Shown here: piece by piece, positions 1 through 6,873 of the stretch | Layout of the letters: the number at the start of each line of letters is the position of its first letter | Position numbering within the stretch: the first letter of the stretch is position 1 | Notes under the pieces: generated by a model | The model's database searches: none | What the model saw: only the letters and a program-made list of their open reading frames with translations | Told to the model about the DNA's origin: nothing | Program-made: the position numbers and the translations under genes | Source: Ramlibacter tataouinensis TTB310 | Lineage (GTDB): Bacteria > Pseudomonadota > Gammaproteobacteria > Burkholderiales > Burkholderiaceae_C | DNA length: 64,000 nt | Direction: 5' to 3' | Assembly (NCBI RefSeq): GCF_000215705.1 | Contig: NC_015677.1 | Span: forward strand, 2,554,001 to 2,618,000

Positions 1-747
1 GGCCCGGTAGCCGCAGGAGCGGTAGCTCTTGGACAGGGAGTTGAAGGTCAGCGTCAGCACGTCCTCCGACAGGCTGGCGATGGCGGTGTGCCTGACATCG
101 TCGTACAGCACCTTGTCGTAGACCTCGTCGGCCAGGATCACCAGGCCATGCTCGCGCGCCAGGCCCACGATCTGCCTGAGCAGCGCGTCGGAGTACAACG
201 CGCCCGTCGGGTTGTTGGGGTTGATGACGACGATGCCCTTGGTGCGCGGCGTGATCTTGCGCTTGAGGTCGTCCAGGTCCGGCATCCAGCCGTTGGCCTC
301 GTCGCACAGGTAGTGCACGGGAGTGCCGCCCGACAGCGTGGCGGCCGCGGTCCACAGCGGGTAGTCCGGCGCGGGCAGCAGCAGCTCGTCGCCGTCGTTG
401 AGCAGCGCGTTGGTGGCCATGGCGATCAGCTCGCTGGCGCCGTTGCCCAGGTAGATGTCGTCCAGCGTGACGCCCTTGATGCCCTGCTGCTGGGTGTAGT
501 GCATCACGGCCTTGCGCGCCGCGAAGATGCCCTTGCTGTCCGAATAGCCCGCCGAGTTCGGCAGGTTGCGGATCATGTCCTGCTGGATCTCCTCGGGCGC
601 GTCGAAGCCGAACACCGCCAGGTTGCCGATGTTGAGCTTGATGACCTTGTGGCCGTCCTCCTCCATGCGCCGGGCCGCATCCATGATGGGCCCGCGGATG
701 TCATACAGCACGTTGGCCAGCTTGGCTGATTTCTGGATGGTCTTCAA
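1..747 (-). CDS. alaA: AlaA-type PLP aminotransferase (3' end beyond window)
   Basis: Pyridoxal-phosphate class I/II aminotransferase, probably glutamate-pyruvate transaminase making alanine. The visible 249 residues follow E. coli AlaA closely from memory: the early YDIRGP block, FGFDAPEEI, the NPNNPTGA substrate-domain signature, DEVYDK, and SLSKSYR, whose Lys should bind PLP. The C-terminal part lies outside the window. I chose a TTG start at 747 because GGAGGGG sits just upstream and the protein then begins MKTIQKSAKLANVLYDIRGP, aligning with the AlaA N-terminus; no better ATG is in frame. It diverges from the next gene. The family's usual NPAPFG reads NLAVFG here. Function is by family resemblance. 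Confidence 0.85.
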   Translation of the reverse strand, partial: MKTIQKSAKLANVLYDIRGPIMDAARRMEEDGHKVIKLNIGNLAVFGFDAPEEIQQDMIRNLPNSAGYSDSKGIFAARKAVMHYTQQQGIKGVTLDDIYLGNGASELIAMATNALLNDGDELLLPAPDYPLWTAAATLSGGTPVHYLCDEANGWMPDLDDLKRKITPRTKGIVVINPNNPTGALYSDALLRQIVGLAREHGLVILADEVYDKVLYDDVRHTAIASLSEDVLTLTFNSLSKSYRSCGYRA

Positions 748-784
748 AGCCCCTCCACAAGGCGTTTCTTCGAGGGTGGAAACC

Positions 785-790
785 TATAAT
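785..790 (+). promoter_or_regulatory. Possible -10 element for the Mth938-like gene
   Basis: A perfect TATAAT lies 20 bases before the ATG at 811 in the divergent intergenic region. No convincing -35 hexamer is visible 16-18 bases upstream, so this is only a candidate promoter. Confidence 0.3.
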
Positions 791-810
791 TTGACCATAG
801 TTGCCCAGCC

Positions 811-1188
811 ATGAAACTCCAGCCCGACCGTTCCACCGCGCCCACCATCACCGGGCACGGCCCCGGGTGGGTGGCCGTCAACGGGGAGCGCATCGCCCAC
901 AGCGTGGTGATCGCCTCGGGCGGGCAGCGCATCGCCTGGGAGTGCCGCAGCTTCGACGAACTGGCCGAGGCCCACTTCGGCCTGCTGGCGCAGCTGCAGG
1001 TCGAGGTGGTGATCTTCGGCAGCGGTGCGCGCATCCGCTTCCCCCGGCCGGCCTGGCTCAAGCCGCTGATGGCCCGCCGCATCGGCATCGAAACCATGGA
1101 CACGGCGGCGGCCTGCCGCACTTACAACATCCTGGCCCAGGAAGGGCGCGACGTCGCCGCAGCTCTGCTGCTCGAGGCGGCGCCCTGA
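811..1188 (+). CDS. Mth938-like domain (DUF498/Xcc1710-type) protein
   Basis: Small 125-residue soluble protein of the Mth938/NDUFAF3-like family (DUF498). Diagnostic features are the early GWVAVNGERI segment, VVIFGSGARIRFP in the middle, and the C-terminal ETMDTAAACRTYNIL block seen in bacterial members. Relatives include a mitochondrial complex I assembly factor, but the bacterial role is not established and none is assigned. No signal peptide or membrane helix is visible. It diverges from the aminotransferase and lies upstream of bcp in the same direction. Confidence 0.8.
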   Translation: MKLQPDRSTAPTITGHGPGWVAVNGERIAHSVVIASGGQRIAWECRSFDELAEAHFGLLAQLQVEVVIFGSGARIRFPRPAWLKPLMARRIGIETMDTAAACRTYNILAQEGRDVAAALLLEAAP

Positions 1189-1299
1189 AGCCGTCAACAC
1201 CGCCCCGGCCACGGGGGGGAATCGGTTAAAATCTCGGGTCGCGACGGCTGCCGAGGCCTGGCCACAACGAGCAACCCCTGTCACACGAGATACAAATCC

Positions 1300-1776
1300 A
1301 TGGCGATCGTTGTCAACAAACCCCTTCCCGAATTCGAAGCGAACGCCACCGGCGGCATCAAGGTCTCCAACACCTCCCACCTCGGCCACATCGTCGTCCT
1401 CTACTTCTATCCCAAGGACAACACGCCCGGCTGCACCACCGAGGCCATGCAGTTCCGCGACAAGTACAAGGATTTCGTCAAGGCCGGCGCCACCGTCTTC
1501 GGGGTCTCGCGCGACAACATGAAATCGCACGACGACTTCAAGGCCAAGCTCGAACTGCCCTTCGAGCTGATCGCCGACACCGAGGAAAAGATGTGCCACA
1601 TGTTCGGCGTGGTCAAGAACAAGATCATGTACGGCAAGAAGGTGAAGGGCATCGAGCGCAGCACCTTCCTGGTCGGCGCCGACGGCGTGCTCAAGCAGGA
1701 ATGGCGCGGCCTCAAGGTGCCCGGCCATGTGGATGAGGTGCTCAAGGCGGTCAAGCTGCTGAAAAAGGCGGCCTGA
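1300..1776 (+). CDS. bcp: Thioredoxin-dependent peroxiredoxin Bcp/PrxQ
   Basis: 158-residue peroxiredoxin of the Bcp/PrxQ group, reducing hydroperoxides with electrons from thioredoxin in the cytosol. The peroxidatic site is YFYPKDNTPGCTTEA with Cys45. The residue five positions later, Cys in E. coli Bcp, is Met50 here, so the classical Cys45-Cys50 pair is missing. The only other cysteine is Cys99 (EEKMCHMFGV). The enzyme therefore either uses Cys99 to resolve or works as a 1-Cys enzyme; the sequence does not decide. The ATG follows a weak ribosome site. A 7-bp-stem hairpin (1797-1824) follows the stop codon. Confidence 0.92.
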   Translation: MAIVVNKPLPEFEANATGGIKVSNTSHLGHIVVLYFYPKDNTPGCTTEAMQFRDKYKDFVKAGATVFGVSRDNMKSHDDFKAKLELPFELIADTEEKMCHMFGVVKNKIMYGKKVKGIERSTFLVGADGVLKQEWRGLKVPGHVDEVLKAVKLLKKAA

Positions 1777-1796
1777 CGTTTGGTAGCAACATGGCG

Positions 1797-1824
1797 GGGA
1801 CCGCAATTGAAGCGCTTCGGTCCC
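1797..1824 (+). terminator. Hairpin after bcp (possible terminator, no U-tract)
   Basis: GGGACCG (1797-1803) pairs perfectly with CGGTCCC (1818-1824), and the loop contains the self-complementary AAGCGCTT. It lacks a downstream T-run, so simple rho-independent termination is doubtful. It also overlaps the candidate -35 at 1807. Confidence 0.35.
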
Positions 1825-1834
1825 TGTGCATAAT
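1807..1834 (+). promoter_or_regulatory. Candidate promoter between bcp and phoH
   Basis: TTGAAG (1807-1812) and CATAAT (1829-1834) are separated by 16 bases, a plausible sigma70 pair. Transcription would begin near 1841 and meet the hairpin/T-run at 1888-1915, so the promoter could serve a short RNA, phoH, or both. Confidence 0.35.
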
Positions 1835-1840
1835 GAATTC

Positions 1841-1915
1841 ATGCCGTTGATCCCGACGCCCTGCGTCGTCACCGCACCCCTGGACCCAGCCGCCCGGCCT
1901 GCCTGGCGGCTTTTT
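1841..1915 (+). ncRNA. Candidate small RNA between bcp and phoH
   Basis: A possible transcript of about 75 bases runs from the candidate promoter at 1807-1834 to a rho-independent terminator ending at 1915. It contains a small hairpin (GACGC-CCT-GCGTC) and the terminator stem. It ends 37 bases before phoH and carries no convincing reading frame. It could equally be a phoH leader with an attenuator. The call rests only on promoter-terminator arrangement. Confidence 0.25.
1888..1915 (+). terminator. Rho-independent terminator/attenuator upstream of phoH
   Basis: AGCCGCC (1888-1894) pairs with GGCGGCT (1905-1911) across a 10-base loop and is followed directly by a T-run. It lies before phoH rather than directly after bcp, so it may terminate a short transcript or attenuate phoH. 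Confidence 0.6.
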
Positions 1916-1952
1916 CGTTTCTTGACCTCCTCAACAGGAAACCCCTCGCCGT

Positions 1953-3644
1953 ATGCCCCTGCCTCCCGCCCCCACCAAGCGCGCCGCCCTGCTCCCGCCG
2001 GAAGCCTACGATGCTCCGGCCCGCACCTCGCACAAGGCCGCTCGAAAATCGGAGGCACCGGCAGCCGACAGCCCCCTGGCTGAGCACCCTCAGCTGGAAG
2101 ACTTCGATCCCCGCTCGGGCGGCAGCGAGCTGGCACCGCAGGCCCTGTTCGACGAGCAGCCGCTGACCGCCGACCGCCCGGCGCCCGGCGCGCGCAGGCG
2201 CCCGGCCGCGCCGGAGCCCGCGCCGCGGCCGCGCAAGGCCAAGCCCAAGGCGGCCGGCCCGTCCAAGCTGTTCGTGCTGGACACCAACGTGCTGATGCAC
2301 GACCCGATGTGCCTGTTCCGCTTCGAGGAGCACGACATCTTCCTGCCCATGGTGGTGCTGGAGGAGCTGGACGGCCACAAGAAGGGCATGACCGAGGTGG
2401 CGCGCAACGCCCGCCAGGCCAGCCGCATGCTGGACGCGCTGGCCGGTGCCCAGGGGGCCGACATCGCGGCCGGCCTCAAGCTGGACACCACCGGCCACGG
2501 CGAGGCCGGCGGCTGCCTGTTCTTCCAGACGCAGGCGCTGGCCAACCACCTGCCAGCCACTCTGCCCCAGGGCAAGGCCGACAACCAGATCCTGGGCGTG
2601 GTGCAGGCCCTGCGCGACGCCCACGCGCCGCGCGACGTGGTGCTGGTGTCCAAGGACATCAACATGCGCGTCAAGGCCCGCGCGCTGGGCCTGGCCACCG
2701 AGGACTACCGCAACGACAAGACGCTGGACGACCTGGACCTGATGTACTCGGGCGCCCTGGCGCTGCCCGCGGACTTCTGGGTCAAGCACGGCAAGACGGT
2801 GGAGAGCTGGCAGAGCGGCCAGCACACCTTCTACCGCATCACCGGCCCCATCGTGCCCAGCCTGCTGATCAACCAGTTCGTGTACTTCGAGGCGCCGGGC
2901 GAGCCCAGCCTGTACGCGCGGGTGACCGAGGTGCGCGGCAAGACCGTGGTGCTCAAGACGCTGAAGGACTACGGCCACCTGAAGAACGCCGTCTGGGGCG
3001 TGACCACGCGCAACCGCGAGCAGAACTTCGCGATGAACCTGCTGATGGACCCCGAGGTCGACTTCGTCACGCTCACCGGCACGGCCGGCACCGGCAAGAC
3101 GCTGATGGCGCTGGCCGCGGGCCTGACCCAGGTGCTGGACGACCGCCGCTACACCGAGATCATCATGACCCGCGCCACGGTGAGCGTGGGCGAGGACATC
3201 GGCTTCCTGCCCGGCACCGAGGAGGAGAAGATGGGGCCATGGATGGGCGCGCTGGACGACAACCTGGAGGTGCTGGGCAAGACCGACACCGGCGCCGGCG
3301 AGTGGGGCCGCGCCGCCACCAACGAGCTGATCCGCAGCCGCATCAAGATCAAGAGCATGAACTTCATGCGCGGGCGCACCTTCCTGAACAAGTACGTGAT
3401 CCTCGACGAGGCGCAGAACCTCACGCCCAAGCAGATGAAGACGCTGGTCACCCGCGCCGGCCCGGGCACCAAGATCATCTGCATGGGCAACCTGGCGCAG
3501 ATCGACACGCCCTACCTGACCGAGGGCTCCTCGGGCCTGACCTTCGCGGTCGACAAGTTCAAGGGCTGGCCGCACAGCGGCCACATCACCCTGGCGCGCG
3601 GCGAGCGCTCGCGGCTGGCGGACTTCGCCTCTGAAGTCCTGTAG
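1953..3644 (+). CDS. PIN-domain/PhoH-family ATPase
   Basis: 563-residue PhoH2-type protein: an N-terminal PIN ribonuclease domain fused to a PhoH P-loop ATPase. After an unconserved Pro/Ala-rich stretch (about residues 1-105), the PIN domain opens with FVLDTNVLMHDP and holds the acidic residues of the family (VVLEELDGHKKG, later DNQILGV). The ATPase has Walker A GTAGTGKT near residue 375 and Walker B YVILDEAQNL. Family members are RNA-directed helicase/nucleases implicated in RNA turnover; the exact role here is inferred. The gene is preceded by a terminator-like hairpin and converges on dnaB with only five bases between stop codons. Confidence 0.9.
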   Translation: MPLPPAPTKRAALLPPEAYDAPARTSHKAARKSEAPAADSPLAEHPQLEDFDPRSGGSELAPQALFDEQPLTADRPAPGARRRPAAPEPAPRPRKAKPKAAGPSKLFVLDTNVLMHDPMCLFRFEEHDIFLPMVVLEELDGHKKGMTEVARNARQASRMLDALAGAQGADIAAGLKLDTTGHGEAGGCLFFQTQALANHLPATLPQGKADNQILGVVQALRDAHAPRDVVLVSKDINMRVKARALGLATEDYRNDKTLDDLDLMYSGALALPADFWVKHGKTVESWQSGQHTFYRITGPIVPSLLINQFVYFEAPGEPSLYARVTEVRGKTVVLKTLKDYGHLKNAVWGVTTRNREQNFAMNLLMDPEVDFVTLTGTAGTGKTLMALAAGLTQVLDDRRYTEIIMTRATVSVGEDIGFLPGTEEEKMGPWMGALDDNLEVLGKTDTGAGEWGRAATNELIRSRIKIKSMNFMRGRTFLNKYVILDEAQNLTPKQMKTLVTRAGPGTKIICMGNLAQIDTPYLTEGSSGLTFAVDKFKGWPHSGHITLARGERSRLADFASEVL

Positions 3645-3649
3645 CCGGG

Positions 3650-5053
3650 CTAGAAGTCGTCGGAGCCGCCGGCCAGGGACTCGAACTTGGTCAGCGGCTT
3701 GAGGAAGGCCAGCTTCACGGTGCCGGTGGGCCCATTGCGCTGCTTGCTGATGATGATCTCGGCGACGCCGGGCTCCTTGGAGTCCTTGTTGTAGTAGTCG
3801 TCGCGGTAGATGAACATGATGACATCCGCGTCCTGCTCGATGGCGCCGGACTCCCGCAGGTCGCTCATCATGGGCCGCTTGTCGGTGCGGCTTTCCACCC
3901 CGCGCGAGAGCTGCGACAGCGCGATCACCGGGCACTGCAGCTCCTTGGCCAGCATCTTCAGGCCGCGCGAGATCTCGCCCACGGCGGTGGCGCGGTTCTC
4001 CTCGCTCATGCCCGAGGAGACGCTCATCAGCTGCAGGTAGTCCACCACGATCAGCCCCAGCTTGCCGCACTGGCGCGCCAGCCGGCGCGCGTTGGCGCGC
4101 AGCTCGCTCACCGTGAGGCCGGGCGTCTCGTCGATGTGCAGCGAGACGTTGCGCAGCTTCTCGATCGCCTCGGTCAGGCGCGGCCACTCGTCGTCGGTGA
4201 GCTTGCCAGTGCGCAGGTGGCCCTGGTCGATGCGGCCGATGGAGCCCACGATACGCACGGCCAGCTGCGAGGCGCCCATCTCCATGGAGAACACCGCGAC
4301 CGGCAGGCCCTCGGCGAGGGCCACGTGCTCGGCGATGTTGATGGCGAAGGCCGTCTTGCCCATGGACGGGCGCGCCGCCAGCACGATCATGTCGCCGGCC
4401 TGCATGCCGGAAGTCATGCGGTCCAGGTCGTAGAAGCCGGTGGGCACGCCCGTGATGTCGTTCGGGTTGTCCGCCATCTCCTGGACCCGGTCCAGCAGCT
4501 GCACCACCAGGGAATCCATGGCCTGGAAGCCCTGCTTCATCCGCGAGCCTTCCTCGCCGATGTTGAAGATCTTCTGCTCGGCCTCGTCCAGGATCTGGTC
4601 CACCGCCTTGCCCTGCGGATTGAAGGCGTTGGTGGCGATCTCGTCGGAAGCCGACACCAGCTTCCTCAGGATGGAGCGCTCGCGCACGATCTCCGCGTAA
4701 CGGCGGATGTTGCCGGCGCTGGGCACGTACTGGGCCAGCGAGTTCAGGTAGGCCAGGCCGCCGACCTCCTCGGCCTTGCCCAGGTTCTGCAGCTGCTCGA
4801 AGACCGTGATCACGTCGGCCGGCTTGGTGGCGTTGATCAGGCCACCGACGGCCGCGTAGATCAGCCGGTGTTCGTAGCGGTAGAAGTCGCCGTCAGTCAG
4901 CAGGTCGCCGACCCGGTCCCAGGCGGCGTTGTCCAGCAGCAGACCGCCCAGCACGCTGGATTCGGCCTCGATGGAGTGCGGCGGCACGCGCAGCTGCGCT
5001 ACCTGGCGTTCGGGGGAGAAGTCGTCGCCGATGGCGGAAAGGAGTGCGGACAT
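3650..5053 (-). CDS. dnaB: Replicative DNA helicase DnaB
   Basis: 467-residue hexameric replicative helicase, unwinding DNA ahead of the replisome. The N-terminal DnaB domain begins PPHSIEAESSVLGGLLLD. The RecA-like C-terminal domain has Walker A ARPSMGKTAFA near residue 225, Walker B LIVVDYLQLM, and the conserved SQLSRGVESR and SDLRESGAIEQDAD blocks. The length is normal and there is no intein. It lies downstream of rplI on the same strand but is separated from it by a terminator (5185-5208). Two DnaA-box-like 9-mers lie between that terminator and the start codon, which could couple its expression to DnaA. Confidence 0.98.
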   Translation of the reverse strand: MSALLSAIGDDFSPERQVAQLRVPPHSIEAESSVLGGLLLDNAAWDRVGDLLTDGDFYRYEHRLIYAAVGGLINATKPADVITVFEQLQNLGKAEEVGGLAYLNSLAQYVPSAGNIRRYAEIVRERSILRKLVSASDEIATNAFNPQGKAVDQILDEAEQKIFNIGEEGSRMKQGFQAMDSLVVQLLDRVQEMADNPNDITGVPTGFYDLDRMTSGMQAGDMIVLAARPSMGKTAFAINIAEHVALAEGLPVAVFSMEMGASQLAVRIVGSIGRIDQGHLRTGKLTDDEWPRLTEAIEKLRNVSLHIDETPGLTVSELRANARRLARQCGKLGLIVVDYLQLMSVSSGMSEENRATAVGEISRGLKMLAKELQCPVIALSQLSRGVESRTDKRPMMSDLRESGAIEQDADVIMFIYRDDYYNKDSKEPGVAEIIISKQRNGPTGTVKLAFLKPLTKFESLAGGSDDF

Positions 5054-5054
5054 C

Positions 5055-5063
5055 TGTGGAAAA
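5055..5063 (-). promoter_or_regulatory. DnaA-box-like 9-mer immediately upstream of dnaB
   Basis: On the dnaB strand this reads TTTTCCACA, differing from the consensus DnaA box TTATCCACA at one position. It abuts the dnaB start codon, so bound DnaA could block initiation. Recognised by eye from the known consensus. Confidence 0.4.
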
Positions 5064-5116
5064 CCAGTCAGCAGGAGATGCTACGCCGCCCTGCCCTGGC
5101 GGTCACGGGACAAGGC

Positions 5117-5125
5117 TGTGGATAA
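5117..5125 (-). promoter_or_regulatory. Perfect DnaA box upstream of dnaB
   Basis: Reads TTATCCACA on the dnaB strand, the exact consensus 9-mer for the initiator DnaA, 64 bases upstream of the dnaB ATG. A second near-match lies at 5055-5063. It may place dnaB in the DnaA regulon; it is too isolated to be an origin. Confidence 0.5.
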
Positions 5126-5184
5126 GAGGTGTTTTTCCAGTGTAGGACAGGCCGGAAGCTGTGCCCAATCCGGTCGCGAGGCAA

Positions 5185-5208
5185 GAAAAAAGCCGCCCGG
5201 AGGCGGCT
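5185..5208 (-). terminator. Rho-independent terminator of the rpsF-rplI operon
   Basis: On the minus strand AGCCGCC (5208-5202) pairs with GGCGGCT (5197-5191) and runs into a T-tract, 37 bases after the rplI stop. It separates the ribosomal operon from dnaB. Confidence 0.8.
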
Positions 5209-5244
5209 CTTCCTTGCTGACGGCTGTTCAGCGGGAGTGCTGGC

Positions 5245-5697
5245 TTACGCCGTCTCGCCGTACACCGTGACGGTGATGTCCACCACCACGTCGGTGTGCA
5301 GCTGCACGCTCACCGAGCTGTCGCCGACCGTCTTGATCGGGCCATTGGGCATGCGGACCTGCGACTTGGCGACCTTGTAACCCTGCTTGTTCAGCTCTTC
5401 GGCGATGTCGAAGTTGGTGACCGAGCCGAACAGGCGGCCGTCGACGCCGGCCTTCTGGGTTAGCTTGACGGTGGTGCCGCCGAGCTTCTCGCCCTGGGCC
5501 TGCGCCTCGGACAGCTTGGCCGCGGCCGCCTTCTCCAGCTCGGCGCGCTTGGCTTCGAACTCGGCCTTGTTGGCCTCGGTCGCCCGGCGGGCACGGCCCT
5601 GGGGGATCAGGAAATTGCGGGCATAGCCGTCCTTGACCTTGACGATCTCACCCAGGCCGCCGAGGTTGACGACCTTGTCGAGCAGAATGACTTGCAT
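5245..5697 (-). CDS. rplI: 50S ribosomal protein L9
   Basis: 150-residue L9, which binds 23S rRNA at the L1-stalk base. The N-terminal domain [21 protein letters not shown] and the [13 protein letters not shown] motif are typical, followed by the long charged connecting helix and the C-terminal domain. It is the last gene of rpsF-priB-rpsR-rplI, 11 bases after rpsR, with a terminator downstream. Length and sequence are ordinary. Confidence 0.98.
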   Translation of the reverse strand: MQVILLDKVVNLGGLGEIVKVKDGYARNFLIPQGRARRATEANKAEFEAKRAELEKAAAAKLSEAQAQGEKLGGTTVKLTQKAGVDGRLFGSVTNFDIAEELNKQGYKVAKSQVRMPNGPIKTVGDSSVSVQLHTDVVVDITVTVYGETA

Positions 5698-5708
5698 GTT
5701 CCGGCTCC

Positions 5709-5990
5709 TTAGATGCGGTGCTGGTCGCTGTAAGGCACCAGGGCCAGGAAGCGCGCGCGCTTGATGGCGGTGTTGAGCTGGCGCTGGTAGATCGCGCGGG
5801 TGCCGGTCAGGCGCGCCGGGATGATCTTGCCGTTCTCGGCGACGAAATCGCGCAGCGTGTCGACGTCCTTGTAGTCGATCTCCTCGACGCCGGCGACGGT
5901 GAAGCGGCAGAAGCGCTTGCGCTTGAACAGCAGCGACTGGGTGTTGCGCTTGGGACGCTTGTCCTTGTTGAACTTCTTGAACGTGGCCAT
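5709..5990 (-). CDS. rpsR: 30S ribosomal protein S18
   Basis: 93-residue S18, partner of S6 on the 30S platform. The family core [16 protein letters not shown], then [19 protein letters not shown] and the [19 protein letters not shown]-terminus, is unmistakable. It sits between priB and rplI in the standard beta/gammaproteobacterial operon. Confidence 0.98.
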   Translation of the reverse strand: MATFKKFNKDKRPKRNTQSLLFKRKRFCRFTVAGVEEIDYKDVDTLRDFVAENGKIIPARLTGTRAIYQRQLNTAIKRARFLALVPYSDQHRI

Positions 5991-6008
5991 GTGGGACCTC
6001 TCGAAAAA

Positions 6009-6296
6009 CTAATCTTGCTGAAACTCTTGGATGTGGAGCACCGGGTGCTTGCCGTTGCGCGGCGTGGCCAGGAACCCCGAGAACCGCCAGCGGCTGCCGA
6101 TCGCCTGGCGGACCAGGGTTTCGGCTACCGCGCCGAACGCCACCGCCTTGACCGCCACCTTCACCTGCCGCTGCTGCCCCGCTTGCGCCGCCTCGGACTC
6201 GTGTTCGAGCCGGAGATCCAGGGCCGGCACGCCGGCGGGGGTGTAGCGCAGGGCGGCGGCTTCGGCGATGCAGGCGCTCAGGACGACCTGGTTCAC
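6009..6296 (-). CDS. priB: Primosomal replication protein N (PriB)
   Basis: 95-residue single OB-fold protein that helps PriA and DnaT reload DnaB at stalled forks. It begins [20 protein letters not shown], as PriB of this group does, and ends [11 protein letters not shown]. It lies 16 bases after rpsF and 18 bases before rpsR, the usual place. The assignment relies on position as much as sequence, because PriB diverges quickly. Confidence 0.92.
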   Translation of the reverse strand: MNQVVLSACIAEAAALRYTPAGVPALDLRLEHESEAAQAGQQRQVKVAVKAVAFGAVAETLVRQAIGSRWRFSGFLATPRNGKHPVLHIQEFQQD

Positions 6297-6312
6297 GCCG
6301 GCCAGGCCGCCT

Positions 6313-6678
6313 TCAGGACTGGTACTCCGCCTGTTGCGCCTTGCGGGCTTCCTCGCGCTCCACGGTCTTCATCATGGAGGACGGGCCCGTCTCGGCCTTC
6401 TTCTTGACCACGGTCAGGTGGCGCAGCACGGCGTCGTTGAAGCGGAACGCGTGCTCCAGCTCGCCCATCACGGCCTGGTCGGCCTCGATGTTCACGCACA
6501 GGTAGTGCGCCTTGGCCAGCTTGTTGATCTGGTAGGCCAGCTGGCGGCGGCCCCAGTCCTCGACACGGTGCACCTTGCCGCCGCCGGCGGTGATCATGCC
6601 CTTGTAGCGCTCCAGCATGGCCGGGACCTGTTCGCTCTGGTCCGGATGGATCAGCAGGACGATTTCGTAATGACGCAT
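6313..6678 (-). CDS. rpsF: 30S ribosomal protein S6
   Basis: 121-residue S6, which pairs with S18 on the small subunit. It starts [19 protein letters not shown] and carries [19 protein letters not shown], both highly typical. The ATG at 6678 was chosen over an upstream in-frame codon because AGGAGAG lies directly before it and S6 proteins begin at this Met-Arg-His-Tyr-Glu. It is the first gene of the rpsF-priB-rpsR-rplI operon, with a TATAAT about 85 bases upstream. Confidence 0.98.
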   Translation of the reverse strand: MRHYEIVLLIHPDQSEQVPAMLERYKGMITAGGGKVHRVEDWGRRQLAYQINKLAKAHYLCVNIEADQAVMGELEHAFRFNDAVLRHLTVVKKKAETGPSSMMKTVEREEARKAQQAEYQS

Positions 6679-6760
6679 GGACTCTCCTTGTGGGTTCAGC
6701 CACCCGGTGCGTCCACGTTTCCCCAAGGAACCGTGCCGGTGTGGCAAGGCAAAGCCCGAG

Positions 6761-6766
6761 ATTATA
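6761..6766 (-). promoter_or_regulatory. Candidate -10 element of the rpsF operon
   Basis: A perfect TATAAT on the minus strand about 83 bases before the rpsF ATG. The -35 region is not clear, so only the -10 hexamer is reported. Confidence 0.45.
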
Positions 6767-6824
6767 GCCGGTGTGAAAGGATCAGCACCGACCACTGCCG
6801 AGGCGTGAGCCCTGGCCACCAACG

Positions 6825-6852
6825 AAAAAGGCCCGCCGGTCGCCGGCGGGCC
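6825..6852 (-). terminator. Strong terminator of the MHS transporter gene
   Basis: On the minus strand a 10-bp perfect stem, GGCCCGCCGG/CCGGCGGGCC with a 3-base loop, is followed by TTTTT. It lies 22 bases after the transporter stop and upstream of the rpsF promoter. Confidence 0.88.
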
Positions 6853-6873
6853 TCTTGCACGGGTTACGGCCGC

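Noticed and set aside
1869..4187. 772-residue minus-strand frame over phoH
   Set aside because: Antisense to the well-supported PIN-PhoH gene; no recognisable domain or ribosome site.
5055..5125. Chromosome or plasmid origin
   Set aside because: Only two DnaA boxes, no AT-rich unwinding region and no dnaA/dnaN or rep gene; better explained as regulation of dnaB.
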